A stretch of 64,000 nt of DNA from Halomonas huangheensis (GCF_001431725.1 NZ_CP013106.1:1302001-1366000), one strand, 5' to 3'. Shown: positions 1 through 9,324, numbered from the stretch's first letter. Translations and numbers: made by a program. The notes: a model not told the origin generated them from the letters alone.

Positions 1-1018
1 GTTGCTCCCACTTGGCGAAGCGTGCGGCCAGCTTGTCACCCAGCGCCTGGCTCCGGGCCAGAATGTTTTCCTCTTCGAACACTTCCAGTACGGCCAGGGT
101 GGCAGCACAGGACACCGGGCTGCCGGCGTAGGTGCCACCCAGCGAATTGGCGCCGGAAGCATCCATGTGCTTGTCAGTACCGACTATCGCGGAGATTGGC
201 ATGCCGGCCGCCATGCTCTTGGCCATGGTCATCAGGTCCGGCTCGACGCCGCTGTGTTCGATGGCAAACAGCTTGCCGGTACGTCCAAAGCCGCTTTGTA
301 CCTCGTCGACGATCATCATGATGCCGTGCTCGTCGCAGATCTCGCGGATCTTGCGCAGGAAGCTGGCAGGTGCAGCATAGAAGCCACCTTCGCCGAGCAC
401 GGGCTCAAGGACGATAGCCGCAGTATCACGCGGGTTGGCGTCAGTCTTGAGCACCATCTTCAGACGGCGGATGGATTCTTCCTCGCTGATGCCGTGTTCG
501 GGAACCGGGTAGCCCGCGCGGAACACGCAGCCGGGCATGGTGCCAAAATCGCTGGCATAGGGAGCGACCTTGCCGTTCATGGCCATGGTCATGAAGGTAC
601 GGCCATGGTAGCCGCCGTCGAAACAGATCACGTTGTTGCGGCCAGTAGCGGCACGGGCGATCTTGACGGCATTTTCCAGTGCTTCGGCACCGGAGTTGAC
701 CAGCATCACCTTGGCATCACCGCGTACCGGCACGACCTGTGCCAGTTTCTCGGCAACCTTCACATAGCCTTCATAGGGCATCACCGTCTGGCAGGTGTGC
801 ATGACCTTGTCGAGCTGGTCCTTGACGGCCTGCACTACTTTTGGGTGACGGTGACCAATATTGAGAACGCCGATACCACCAGCAAAGTCGATGAAGCGCT
901 TGCCGTCGGCATCCCAGATCAGAGAGTTCTCCGCGCGATCAGCAAAGGCAGTGGCTGGGCTGGCTGCGCCTTTGGCGACGTAGCGTTCCTTGAGTTCGTT
1001 GAGCTGTGCATTGTTCAT
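1..1018 (-). CDS. gabT: 4-aminobutyrate aminotransferase GabT (3' part missing at window edge)
   Basis: PLP-dependent class III aminotransferase that transfers the amino group of GABA to 2-oxoglutarate, giving succinate semialdehyde and glutamate in the cytoplasm. The first 339 residues are present; the C-terminus lies beyond base 1. Family landmarks seen are NSGAEALENAVK near residue 110, the GYHGRT motif that stacks on PLP, IVDEVQSGFGRTGK (PLP-binding Asp) and the TMAKSMAAG segment with the Schiff-base lysine. It lies 72 bases downstream of gabD on the same strand, so the two probably form a gabD-gabT operon covering both steps from GABA to succinate. The ATG at 1018 gives the expected N-terminus. 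A related omega-aminotransferase such as 5-aminovalerate transaminase cannot be excluded by sequence alone. Confidence 0.93.
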   Translation of the reverse strand, partial: MNNAQLNELKERYVAKGAASPATAFADRAENSLIWDADGKRFIDFAGGIGVLNIGHRHPKVVQAVKDQLDKVMHTCQTVMPYEGYVKVAEKLAQVVPVRGDAKVMLVNSGAEALENAVKIARAATGRNNVICFDGGYHGRTFMTMAMNGKVAPYASDFGTMPGCVFRAGYPVPEHGISEEESIRRLKMVLKTDANPRDTAAIVLEPVLGEGGFYAAPASFLRKIREICDEHGIMMIVDEVQSGFGRTGKLFAIEHSGVEPDLMTMAKSMAAGMPISAIVGTDKHMDASGANSLGGTYAGSPVSCAATLAVLEVFEEENILARSQALGDKLAARFAKWEQ

Positions 1019-1090
1019 GACTGGTCTCCACTGGAGGGTGACTGATTAGCGTAGTTGCTGTTGTCGCTACCCGCATCGTGATACAGAGGC

Positions 1091-2536
1091 TTACAGCCCG
1101 CCGACGCAGGCGTACTTCAGTTCGGTGTATTCATCCATACCGTGGCTGGAGCCTTCGCGTCCCAGCCCTGACTCCTTGACGCCACCAAAGGGCGCGAGTT
1201 CCGTGGAAAGAATACCTTCGTTGACCGCTACCATGCCGTACTCCAGCGCTTCCATCGTGTGCCAGATGCGGCGATAGTCGCGGGCATAGAAATAGGCGGC
1301 CAGACCGAACTCGGTATCGTTGGCCATGGCGATGGCTTCGTCGTCGCTGTGGAAGCGGAACACCGGTGCCAGAGGGCCGAAGGTTTCTTCACGGGCGACA
1401 CGCATTTCCGGGGTAACGTCACGCAATACGGTCGGCTCGAAGAAGGTGCCACCGAGTTGATGAGGTTTGCCACCACACACAATCTGGGCGCCCTTGTCGA
1501 CCGCGTCGGCGATGTGCGTCTTCACCTTGTCGACCGCTGCGGCGTTGATCAGTGGCCCCTGCAGGACGCCCGGCTCGAGTCCGTTGCCGACCTTGAGTTC
1601 TGCGACTCGGCGCGCCAGTTTCTCGACAAAGGCATCATAGACACCATCCTGGACCAGCAGGCGGTTGGTGCATACACAGGTCTGACCGGAGTTGCGGTAC
1701 TTGGAAGCCACTGCCCCTTCAACGGCCGCATCGAGGTCTGCATCATCGAATACGATAAAGGGAGCATTGCCGCCCAGTTCCATCGAGGCCTTCTTGACGG
1801 TGTCTGCACACTGCGCCAGCAGGATCTTGCCGACACCGGTGGAGCCGGTGAACGACACCTTGCGCACTCGTGCGTCGCCAGTCAGTACCGGGCCGACTTC
1901 GCGCGGTGAGCTGGAAGTGACGACATTGATCACACCTGCGGGAATGCCGACTTCCTCGGCCAGGCGAGCCAGTGCCAGGGCCGTCAGAGGCGTTGCTTCG
2001 GCAGGTTTGATTACAACGGTGCAGCCTGCGGCGAGAGCAGGGGCGCACTTGCGAGTGATCATTGCCAGCGGGAAGTTCCAGGGAGTGATGGCAGCAACGA
2101 CTCCGACTGGCTCGCGGAACACGAGGATACGCTTGTCGGCGCCATGCCCTGGCAAAGTCTCGCCTGCCATACGCTTGGCTTCTTCGGCGTAGTACTCAAC
2201 GAATGCCGCTCCGTAGGCGACCTCACCGATGGCTTCAGCCAGTGGCTTACCCTGCTCGCGGGTCATCAACTCGGCGAGAGCCTGCTGGTTGGCCATGATG
2301 GCGTTGAACCAGGCCCGCAGGAGAGCAGAGCGCTCCTTGGCCGTCTTGCGCTTCCAGGGGTGCCAGGCAGCATCGGCGGCGGCGACGGCATCGCGTACCT
2401 GATCGGCACTGAGTTCTGGGACATGGGCGAGGGTTTCGCCGTTGGCGGGGTCGGTAACGGCAAAGCTACGCTCGGCGCTACACCACTGGCCGCCGATGAA
2501 TGCCTTGTCGATGATCAGATCCTGATAGCTGGGCAT
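1091..2536 (-). CDS. gabD: NAD(P)-dependent succinate-semialdehyde dehydrogenase GabD
   Basis: Aldehyde dehydrogenase superfamily enzyme that oxidises succinate semialdehyde to succinate, the second step of GABA degradation. It shows the ALDH landmarks TPWNFP, FTGSTGVG in the cofactor fold, MELGGNAPFIV with the catalytic glutamate, and NSGQTCVC with the catalytic cysteine. The open frame extends upstream to 2839, but I chose the ATG at 2536 because GGAG sits six bases before it and it gives 481 residues, the usual GabD length. The upstream ATG at 2569 lacks a ribosome binding site. It is followed by gabT in the same direction. The glutarate semialdehyde dehydrogenase of lysine catabolism (DavD) is closely related and is a possible alternative substrate assignment. 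Confidence 0.93.
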   Translation of the reverse strand: MPSYQDLIIDKAFIGGQWCSAERSFAVTDPANGETLAHVPELSADQVRDAVAAADAAWHPWKRKTAKERSALLRAWFNAIMANQQALAELMTREQGKPLAEAIGEVAYGAAFVEYYAEEAKRMAGETLPGHGADKRILVFREPVGVVAAITPWNFPLAMITRKCAPALAAGCTVVIKPAEATPLTALALARLAEEVGIPAGVINVVTSSSPREVGPVLTGDARVRKVSFTGSTGVGKILLAQCADTVKKASMELGGNAPFIVFDDADLDAAVEGAVASKYRNSGQTCVCTNRLLVQDGVYDAFVEKLARRVAELKVGNGLEPGVLQGPLINAAAVDKVKTHIADAVDKGAQIVCGGKPHQLGGTFFEPTVLRDVTPEMRVAREETFGPLAPVFRFHSDDEAIAMANDTEFGLAAYFYARDYRRIWHTMEALEYGMVAVNEGILSTELAPFGGVKESGLGREGSSHGMDEYTELKYACVGGL

Positions 2537-2837
2537 GTAGCGCTCCGAAGCAGGGGTGTGTTGTGTCATGTTTGACGAGTGTGCATTATTTGAAACAGTG
2601 CGCCAAGAGGCCGTGACGAATTTTTCCTTCTCGACTTCGTAATGAAGCAAATTATGGTTGTGGTTGTTTCGAGGCATCGGCGTGGAGGTTGCTTTCAGGT
2701 AAACTGTGTCGCCGAATTCCTGCGCCGCCGAATCTCGGCGTCGGTGGTGCCGAAAGACCCTATTGGCGAGGTGAGCCTTGGTTGACGTTGTTGATGCCTG
2801 GTGGGCCCAGCAGTTGGTGCTGTGTGACTGGGCTTTC
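2537..2837. other. Divergent intergenic region gabD / DUF1266-like gene
   Basis: About 300 bases between the gabD start (leftward) and the start of the DUF1266-like gene (rightward). It must hold both promoters, but I see no convincing -35/-10 pair on either strand. Both adjoining open frames extend into it (to 2839 leftward and 2778 rightward), but those extensions lack ribosome binding sites and family support. Confidence 0.4.
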
Positions 2838-5234
2838 ATGCCTGATCCCCTGATGTTGTCTGAAGAGGCAGCACGCGAGCGTCTGGCTGCGCTGGGCGTG
2901 GCGGATCGTGGTGAATTGGCCTGGCGCCTTGTCGAGCAGCGGGCAGAGGTGGATGTATCTGCTGCCCATCTGTTGGCTGGTCTGGAGCTATCCGCTCTGG
3001 CCGGAGCCGCAGGCTGGCTGAGTCATGATCAGGCTCGGTGCTGGGGGCATTCTCATTGTCGGACAATTCATGAGCGCTATGCCGATCTCGATGACTGGCT
3101 CCAGGCGCTGTGCGCTGCGCGTAGCCAGGATGGTTGGGTGGTTGGCGATGGCGGGTTGCTCGAGTCCTGCCAGGCGTTGTCGAAGATCGAGGCGGATAAC
3201 GAAGGCGTCACCTGGGACATGCTGGTTACCGCTCTAGCGGCAGCTCCGGCTGCGGCCATCTGGCCAGATGCCCCTGATCAGCGTGTCTGGCGACTACGTG
3301 CTGGCTTCGCTCCTGTGCTGGCGACTCCTCCGAGTGAGCTTGATTGGCAGGATGTAACGGGTTGGCTGGGCGAGATGTGGCAAATTCACGGTCATGACGA
3401 TCTGGTACGCGCCATTTTCTGGCTGTGTGGCCAGGGTGATCGACAGGGTTGGGATATAGATGCCGCAAGACTGATGTCAGTCAGCGCCGAGGAAAGACTC
3501 GCCTGGAGTGAAGGGTTGGGGCCTCAAGAGCGTGGCTACGGTCGCTTGTTGTGCCAATACGTAGAGCAGGGGGAGCCGCTGGAATGGGCCGCCTGGGACT
3601 GGTTGCGAGCCATTGACCTTGCCTGGGCTGGACTCTGTGCTGGCTGGCTGGATGAACAGGAAAGCCGTCTGCTGGCAACACATGCTGGTGACCTGGTGTT
3701 GCGTCGCTACAGTGACTGGAGTGCTCTGGCCCGTTCCTGGCAGAGAGGGCGGAGTTTGTTCGAGGGGCTGGATCGCTTGCCGATACTGGCTCAGGACTGG
3801 AAATTGCTGATGACGTCGCCGATCAGTCCGTGGCGGATGCCCTTGCATGATGTGTTGGATGCGGAAAGCCTTGAGACGTCGCGGCAACATATCCGGCAAT
3901 GGCGGGGGGATGCGCGCCATTGGGTATTGGCTCTGGCTGCTGTGCGTGAGCCTGAACTGGCGACGCGCCAGGGAGTCACGCCAGAGGTTCCCGAAAGCCG
4001 AGCTCTGGAAGCACGCAAGTATCTTGTCGACAGCCTTGAGTTGCATGCCGATGAGGGCGCCCGATCATTGGTTCGTTATTGGCTGCCGGCGCAGGCGCAC
4101 CATCTCAATCAGTTGGCGGCAGACGCTTCGCATCGCTCGTTACCGGCTGCCAATACGCCCTTCGGTAGTGTGTCGCCCAACGATATCTCGGCGCGGGATT
4201 CTCTGGCGACTGCAACACGGCATTCGGCCACCATTCACATGGCCGAGAAGTATGCATTCTACTTGCTGATGTCTATGGACAGTGGTCAGTTTGATGACGC
4301 AGAACTGCTGAAGATGGCGGTCAGTCTCAAGGATGTTCTGTGCCGATTCTACTCATCTCCCAAGCGTCTTCTGGAGGCCTGGGCCTGCTGGGATGCCTTG
4401 CTTCCGGAGCCGGACCAGCCGGCATTGACTCAGGAAATTCGCTGGCACCTTGATGATCCAGGCAGTCTTTTCCACTGGTTGGATTGGACCAGTGAGACGT
4501 GGCAGGAGCCGGGAGAACGGCCGTGCCTGACGCATTTCACTGCACTATCGCTGGTTGGTCCGCTCAACAGTGCGGCGTGGAACATGCCGCACGTGGAAAG
4601 CGAGCGTGAGTCAGCCTCCATTCTTGACTGGATCGACAGTCACTATGGGCTACATAGTGCTGTGGAACTTATCGACTTCGTCAACTTTCTGCTCGAGGCA
4701 GGGGACCGTCAGGAATACCAGATCAATTACGCACCTTACACGCTGAATGAAGCACGTCTGAGTTCGGAAATCGCCACTCTGGAGTCGGACGAATGCAATG
4801 AAGAAGAGCGTAACCATCTGGCTCGCCTGACACGAGTGCGAGACAACGTCGAAGGCTGTAATGACACAGATCTTTGTGCCTGGGATCTTGCTCAGGCAGT
4901 CGATCTGGCAATTGCCGGCCGGCAACTTGGCTGGTTGTCGGTAGATGACTTTCGGTCGTTGCTGGAAAGAGCGCACAACCTTGCATCACATCATTATGCC
5001 GGTTGGCAGGATTATGCTCAGGGTCTTTACGCTGGATTCTCCTTTTTCATGGGCGAAACCGATGAGCGGGACGCGTTCCTGGCGAGTTTCCGCCAGGCAC
5101 TGGTGAGTTGGTTGACTGCGGCTCCACCTCTCGCCGGGAGCTGGGCGAGTCTTGATTTCCCCGGCGCGCGTCCTCGTCATTGGGCGCCTTTGCATATCGA
5201 TACACTACCCGGGGATGGTCGTACGCTGCATTGA
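2838..5234 (+). CDS. Large protein with three DUF1266-like modules, function unknown
   Basis: A 798-residue cytoplasmic protein without signal peptide or membrane segment. The C-terminal part (about residues 590-750) matches the DUF1266 pattern: a tryptophan-rich helix with NSAAWNMPHVESE, then AWDLAQAVDLAIAGRQLGWL and a GWQDYAQGLYAGF segment. A similar stretch, AWDWLRAIDLAWAGLCAGWL followed by a DWSALARSWQRGRSLFE block, occurs near residues 250-310. A weaker one, LLAGLELSALAGAAGWL followed by DLDDWLQAL, occurs near residues 40-95. The protein therefore looks like three copies of one helical module joined by spacers. Members of the family include the uncharacterised E. coli YbeR/YbeU. The reading frame opens with TTG at 2778; I prefer the ATG at 2838, though no strong ribosome binding site is visible. 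No partner gene is suggested by context. Confidence 0.75.
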   Translation: MPDPLMLSEEAARERLAALGVADRGELAWRLVEQRAEVDVSAAHLLAGLELSALAGAAGWLSHDQARCWGHSHCRTIHERYADLDDWLQALCAARSQDGWVVGDGGLLESCQALSKIEADNEGVTWDMLVTALAAAPAAAIWPDAPDQRVWRLRAGFAPVLATPPSELDWQDVTGWLGEMWQIHGHDDLVRAIFWLCGQGDRQGWDIDAARLMSVSAEERLAWSEGLGPQERGYGRLLCQYVEQGEPLEWAAWDWLRAIDLAWAGLCAGWLDEQESRLLATHAGDLVLRRYSDWSALARSWQRGRSLFEGLDRLPILAQDWKLLMTSPISPWRMPLHDVLDAESLETSRQHIRQWRGDARHWVLALAAVREPELATRQGVTPEVPESRALEARKYLVDSLELHADEGARSLVRYWLPAQAHHLNQLAADASHRSLPAANTPFGSVSPNDISARDSLATATRHSATIHMAEKYAFYLLMSMDSGQFDDAELLKMAVSLKDVLCRFYSSPKRLLEAWACWDALLPEPDQPALTQEIRWHLDDPGSLFHWLDWTSETWQEPGERPCLTHFTALSLVGPLNSAAWNMPHVESERESASILDWIDSHYGLHSAVELIDFVNFLLEAGDRQEYQINYAPYTLNEARLSSEIATLESDECNEEERNHLARLTRVRDNVEGCNDTDLCAWDLAQAVDLAIAGRQLGWLSVDDFRSLLERAHNLASHHYAGWQDYAQGLYAGFSFFMGETDERDAFLASFRQALVSWLTAAPPLAGSWASLDFPGARPRHWAPLHIDTLPGDGRTLH

Positions 5235-5311
5235 GCAAAAGACTATGGTAGAAATTGCCAAAAAATGTGATACAGGCTATCGTCAAATCGTTTGATATTG
5301 GCTAGTATCTC

Positions 5312-5348
5312 TTGACAAGTTCAGAAGGCTTTCCGTAAAGAGAAAGCC
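5312..5348 (+). promoter_or_regulatory. Possible promoter and inverted repeat upstream of the NlpC/P60 gene
   Basis: TTGACA at 5312-5317 is followed after 18 bases by TAAAGA at 5336-5341, a weak sigma-70-like pair. An inverted repeat GGCTTTC/GAAAGCC (5327-5333 and 5342-5348, 8-base loop) overlaps the -10 and could be an operator. It lacks a T-tract, so it is unlikely to be a terminator of the preceding gene. Confidence 0.3.
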
Positions 5349-5491
5349 CATTACGCCAATTTAGTGAGTCTACGGGGCGCTATGGCAGTGATGCTCGATT
5401 TTTTCGCGTCACTACCACAGCGGCTCTCAGGCCTCCATCGAGACTGAGTCTCGAGGTTTGGTTTGGCTCAGGGAACGAGGGTTACTTTCGA

Positions 5492-6106
5492 ATGAGTGTC
5501 GTAACGACATATGGTGCTGCTGCGGTACTTCTTCTTCTAGCAGGGGCTCTGACCGGTTGTGCATCCAATAGCCAAAAGGATGTGGCGGACAACGACTACT
5601 ATTCACGTAGCATGCCGACGCTAGCTGACCGGGTGTCTTCTGCTCAGTCACTGGCTGCACAGGACAGCTATCTGACCAATCCTGCCGGGGCCATTCGTGA
5701 GGCCTTGATGGATGAACATGACCGTTGGGCGGGAACACCTTATCGTCTGGGTGGCACCTCTTTCAGTGGTATTGATTGTTCAGCGCTGGTACAGAATGTC
5801 TTCAGTGAGGCGTTCCAGGTTGAGCTGCCTCGCACTACCGGTAGCCAGGTGAATACTGGGGTTGCTATTTCGCGCTTCGAGCTTGAGCCCGGTGACCTGG
5901 TCTTCTTCCGTCCTCCCGGCAACCGTCATGTTGGTATCTATGTCGGAGATGGACGCTTCCTGCACGCATCATCCTCGCGTGGAGTAATGATCTCCAAGCT
6001 CAATAATCGATACTGGTCGCGTTATTATTGGCAGGCTCGCCGCCCGATGGAGCCGACTGAGCTGTCACTGCGCCAGCTAGCTTATGGCAGCAGCTACGGC
6101 GGATAA
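5492..6106 (+). CDS. NlpC/P60 family lipoprotein, probable murein endopeptidase
   Basis: Predicted outer-membrane lipoprotein of 204 residues with a hydrophobic signal and the lipobox LTGC (lipidated Cys23). The NlpC/P60 cysteine-peptidase domain follows: catalytic Cys96 in IDCSALV, His146 in RHVGIYVGDG and the third polar residue His158 in FLHASS. Relatives such as E. coli MepS (Spr) and NlpC cleave peptidoglycan cross-links or stem peptides during growth, and this protein probably does the same. A GAGG lies about 11 bases before the ATG, a rather long spacing. The gene is flanked downstream by a strong terminator shared with the convergent LysR gene. Confidence 0.85.
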   Translation: MSVVTTYGAAAVLLLLAGALTGCASNSQKDVADNDYYSRSMPTLADRVSSAQSLAAQDSYLTNPAGAIREALMDEHDRWAGTPYRLGGTSFSGIDCSALVQNVFSEAFQVELPRTTGSQVNTGVAISRFELEPGDLVFFRPPGNRHVGIYVGDGRFLHASSSRGVMISKLNNRYWSRYYWQARRPMEPTELSLRQLAYGSSYGG

Positions 6107-6140
6107 GCTTCTTCCGAATTTGATGCGCAGATATCCCCCG

Positions 6141-6169
6141 AATGGCCGGACTCAAGGAGTCCGGCCATT
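6141..6169. terminator. Bidirectional hairpin between convergent genes
   Basis: A perfect 13-bp stem (AATGGCCGGACTC and its complement) with a 3-base loop lies between the ends of the NlpC/P60 gene and the LysR gene. It has no long T-tract on either side but its position and stability fit a shared terminator. Confidence 0.75.
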
Positions 6170-6209
6170 CGCGCTTCATACCCTACCCGTTCCTTGTATC
6201 GACTGGTTT

Positions 6210-7097
6210 CTATAGGGCGTCGCTGTGCGCAATGGCGTAATCAATAAAAGCGCGTTCTGCACGGGATAAGTAGCCGCCACGTTGCCAGGCCAACGAAAGC
6301 GTCAGCCAGGTGGGTGGTGAAAAGGACACGGCTCGAAGGTCTGGTTCGTCGATAACCCGTCGCAGAAACGTTGTGATACCGAAGCCCTGTCGCACAATAG
6401 CTTTGGTCAGAGGAATCAGGTTGGATTGGAAGGCGACATCGGGCTGCATGTTCAAGCGTTCCGCCATGTGGTCAATAAACTCACGATGAAAATAGCCGTC
6501 CTGGAACAGCACCAGAGGTTCCGCGAAGAAATCCTCCGGGCGAATACTGTCGAATTCAGCGAAGCGATGCTCGCGAGGCATGCAGACGACCATTTCTTCC
6601 GTCAGGAGTGGATGGCACTCCATCTCCGGACTGACTCGATCATCGACGATGATGCCCAGATCCAGCTGTCGTTGTGCAATCAGCCCCTGTAGGCGGCGAG
6701 CGCCTGCCTCTATGACGGTAAGTCTGATGCCGGGGTGGCTGGACTTGAAGCCCATCAGCAGAGGCGGCAAGTAATAGGAGCCGAGCATGGATGGGATGCC
6801 GATGCGCACTTCACCCTTGACCAGGCCTTTCAGCTCGCTCATTGCCAGTTGTGTGGCATCCGCCTGTGCCAGCAGGCGTCGGGCGTGGTCGAGCAGTACT
6901 TCTCCTTCAGGTGTCAGTGAGATTCGGCGATCCTGACGATGGAACAGCAGTGTGTCGAGGCGTCGTTCCAGTCCGGCGATGGTCTGGCTGACCGCTGATT
7001 GCGCGGTGTGCTGGGCACGTGCCGCTGCGCTGAAACTGCCGTGTTCGACAACTGCGACGAAGACTTTCAGGGCGCGTAGATCGAAAGCGTGGGTCAT
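6210..7097 (-). CDS. LysR-family transcriptional regulator (YnfL-like context)
   Basis: A 295-residue LysR-type regulator. The winged helix-turn-helix lies at residues 1-60 (LRALKVFVAVVEHGSFS, QSAVSQTIAGLERRL) and the periplasmic-binding-protein-like effector domain at about 90-290 (RIGIPSMLGSYYLP, LDLGIIVD). It is divergent from an MFS transporter gene, the same arrangement as ynfL-ynfM in E. coli. LysR regulators commonly control their divergent neighbour and themselves, so it probably regulates the transporter. The effector is unknown. The start at 7097 is the only one that keeps the complete DNA-binding domain. Confidence 0.88.
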   Translation of the reverse strand: MTHAFDLRALKVFVAVVEHGSFSAAARAQHTAQSAVSQTIAGLERRLDTLLFHRQDRRISLTPEGEVLLDHARRLLAQADATQLAMSELKGLVKGEVRIGIPSMLGSYYLPPLLMGFKSSHPGIRLTVIEAGARRLQGLIAQRQLDLGIIVDDRVSPEMECHPLLTEEMVVCMPREHRFAEFDSIRPEDFFAEPLVLFQDGYFHREFIDHMAERLNMQPDVAFQSNLIPLTKAIVRQGFGITTFLRRVIDEPDLRAVSFSPPTWLTLSLAWQRGGYLSRAERAFIDYAIAHSDAL

Positions 7098-7105
7098 AAG
7101 TAAAC

Positions 7106-7122
7106 ATGATGGAATGCATCAT
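7106..7122. promoter_or_regulatory. Candidate operator in the LysR/MFS divergent promoter
   Basis: A perfect inverted repeat ATGATG-N5-CATCAT lies nine bases upstream of the LysR start and about 63 bases upstream of the MFS start. LysR-type proteins bind interrupted dyads in such positions. The sequence does not match the strict T-N11-A core, so the assignment is an inference from symmetry and position. Confidence 0.45.
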
Positions 7123-7185
7123 TTCCTTCTGCTGGCACGATGGAAGTGAAACATGGATCATGCCGTTATCCAATCGGAGATTGTC

Positions 7186-8394
7186 ATGATTCAAGCTCGA
7201 ACCGCCGCCTGGTGGCGCGCGACCCTGGCCCTTTGTCTTGGCTCCATGCTGGTATTCATCAACCTGTATGCGCCGCAACCGCTGTTGCCGGAGTTGCGTG
7301 CCGGGTATCAGGTCTCGACCTTGATGATTGGTCTGGTGATGTCGCTGGCGACACTGACGTTGGCGGTTTCATTGTTGGTCTATGGGCCATTGTCGGATGC
7401 CATTGGTCGTGGAGGCATCATGCGTCTGTCGTTGCTGGGGGCCGCAGGCGTCACGCTACTACTGGCATGGGCTCCGGACATCAATAGTCTACTGGTGCTG
7501 CGTGCGTTGCAGGGGTTGGCATTGGGTGGGCTACCGGCGGTCGCGATTGCCTGGATGGGGGACGAGTTTCATCCCGCAGCGATTGCCCCGGCAGTGGGGC
7601 TGTATATTGCTGCCAACACGCTCGGCGGGATTGGTGGACGAATGTTGGGCGGCTCCATCGGTGACTGGTGGAGTCCTGAGGTGGCTTTTCTGAGCATCGG
7701 TGGTATTACGCTGATGGGGGTGGCAATCTTCTGGCGATTGTTGCCGCAGGCTGACTCCTTTCGTCCGCAACCATTTCAGTTAACGCAAGCAGCAGGGAGC
7801 TTGCTCGGCCACTTGCGCAATCCACTGCTGCTGGGCGCCTATCTGATTGGTGGTCTCAACTTTCTGGTATTCATCAATCAGTACAGCTACATGACGTTTC
7901 GCCTGGCCGAAGCTCCCTTCGAGCTGGATGCTCACTGGCTGGGATTGCTGTTTCTTACCTACCTGGGGGGAACCCTGGGCTCTTCGATCTCCGCCCGTGT
8001 GGCGGCACGGCTATCGGCTACCGGTAATATGCTTACCGGTATTCTGATCATGATGTGCGGCACCGCTATTACGCTGGCCCCGGTTCTGCCGTTGATCGTG
8101 GTCGGCCTGACCATCAGTGCCTTTGGCTTCTTCCTCTGTCATGCCACAGCTTCGGGGTGGGTGGGGCGTCAGGCGGTTCATGCGCGTGGCAGTGCCTCGG
8201 CACTGTATCTGGTGTTCTATTACCTCGGGGCAAGCCTTGGGCCACTATGGATGGAGCCATTCTGGCTATGGCGCCACTGGGCGGGAATCGCGCTGTCCTC
8301 GTGGTTGGTGCTGATCTTTACTCTTGGTCTGGCTATCTGGTTGAGGCATCGTCAGGCTCGAGCTTTGCAGCCGGTGCTTGACGCGAGCCCCTGA
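7186..8394 (+). CDS. MFS transporter, YnfM-type exporter
   Basis: A 402-residue major facilitator superfamily protein with twelve predicted membrane helices and the cytoplasmic loop-2 motif as GPLSDAIGR. It resembles E. coli YnfM, an inner-membrane exporter of uncertain substrate, and shares its divergent LysR neighbour. The frame opens at an ATG at 7153, but the ATG at 7186 has GGAG six bases upstream and starts nearer the first membrane helix, so I chose it. A substrate cannot be read from the sequence. Confidence 0.85.
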   Translation: MIQARTAAWWRATLALCLGSMLVFINLYAPQPLLPELRAGYQVSTLMIGLVMSLATLTLAVSLLVYGPLSDAIGRGGIMRLSLLGAAGVTLLLAWAPDINSLLVLRALQGLALGGLPAVAIAWMGDEFHPAAIAPAVGLYIAANTLGGIGGRMLGGSIGDWWSPEVAFLSIGGITLMGVAIFWRLLPQADSFRPQPFQLTQAAGSLLGHLRNPLLLGAYLIGGLNFLVFINQYSYMTFRLAEAPFELDAHWLGLLFLTYLGGTLGSSISARVAARLSATGNMLTGILIMMCGTAITLAPVLPLIVVGLTISAFGFFLCHATASGWVGRQAVHARGSASALYLVFYYLGASLGPLWMEPFWLWRHWAGIALSSWLVLIFTLGLAIWLRHRQARALQPVLDASP

Positions 8395-8396
8395 GT

Positions 8397-8427
8397 CCGG
8401 AGCACCGGCGTGATGTCGGTGCCCCGG
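8397..8427. terminator. Hairpin between convergent MFS and msrA genes
   Basis: An 11-bp stem with one A-C mismatch (CCGGAGCACCG at 8397-8407 and 8417-8427) and a 9-base loop lies in the 40-base gap between the two converging genes. There is no T-tract. Confidence 0.5.
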
Positions 8428-8434
8428 AGGTGCA

Positions 8435-9073
8435 TCAGGAGTGTGACTGATCTGGAATCACGCTGGGTGAGGCTTCGTCTCCCCAGATTTCCTCGAGTCG
8501 ATCAGGGCGACCGCAACCATTCTTGTACAGGCGATAGCGCACGGGATTCTTCTGGTAGTAGTCCTGGTGGTATTGCTCTGCAGGATAGAAAGTAGCCGAT
8601 GCATTGATTTCGGTAACAATGGGATTGTCGAAGAGCTCGGCAATTGCTTCCTTGCTGGCCTCGGCGCTCTCTCGCTGGCCATCATCGATAGGGAAGAGTG
8701 CGCTGCGATAGGCATCACCGGAGTCGCAGAACTGACGGTTTTCCACGAACGGGTCGATGTTGCGCCAGAATACGTAGAGCAGGTCGTCGTAGTTTACGAC
8801 ATCGGTATCATATTCCACCTCCACGGCTTCGGCGTGATGCGTGCCTCCTGCGCTTACTTCCTTGTACGTGGGATTATCGGTGTCACCACCGATATAACCT
8901 GACGTAGTCTCGAGCACGCCATCAATCTTGTCGAAAGCTTCTTCCATGCACCAGAAGCAACCGCCGGCAAAGACGGCCTTTTGTGTATCGGCCATGGCCA
9001 GGCTGCTGGTGAGGGAAAGGCCTCCGGCCAGAGCGAGTATCAGGCTGGAGCTGGCAAGTTTGAATGCTGGCAT
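8435..9073 (-). CDS. msrA: Peptide methionine sulfoxide reductase MsrA, exported form
   Basis: Reduces methionine-S-sulfoxide in proteins. The protein has 212 residues and begins with a Sec signal peptide (MPAFKLASSSLILALAGG, cleavage near SLAMA-DT), so it should act in the periplasm. The MsrA active site GCFWC carries the catalytic Cys39 and Cys42, followed by GYIGGDTDNPTYKEV, the GGTHHAEAVEV block and the YHQDYY motif. The longer frame to 9145 is rejected because the ATG at 9073 has GGAG nine bases upstream and directly precedes the signal peptide. A second, cytoplasmic methionine sulfoxide reductase, MsrB, is encoded at 57783-58181. Confidence 0.93.
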   Translation of the reverse strand: MPAFKLASSSLILALAGGLSLTSSLAMADTQKAVFAGGCFWCMEEAFDKIDGVLETTSGYIGGDTDNPTYKEVSAGGTHHAEAVEVEYDTDVVNYDDLLYVFWRNIDPFVENRQFCDSGDAYRSALFPIDDGQRESAEASKEAIAELFDNPIVTEINASATFYPAEQYHQDYYQKNPVRYRLYKNGCGRPDRLEEIWGDEASPSVIPDQSHS

Positions 9074-9324
9074 AGTGAATGACTCCATTGCAGACAAGTG
9101 GTCGGGAAAAACTGGCGATGACCTTTTGTCGTTACAGTCTTGCACAACTTACATACGGGATACTGTCGAATTCTTCTGTGTAGGCGATGGTGTGGTGTAA
9201 AGAAAGTACCTCATTTGTCGACAGTGTATGAGTAGACTGATGCAATGCTGACGATCAAGGATGAAGTTGCTCTTGTTGTCATGCGTTGCCATTGATTTAT
9301 CTGGTGCCGAACGAGGAGGCGCAG

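Noticed and set aside
2..1045. Long open frame on the plus strand over gabT
   Set aside because: It is antisense to a clear aminotransferase and its protein shows no family features; high G+C genomes give such shadow frames.
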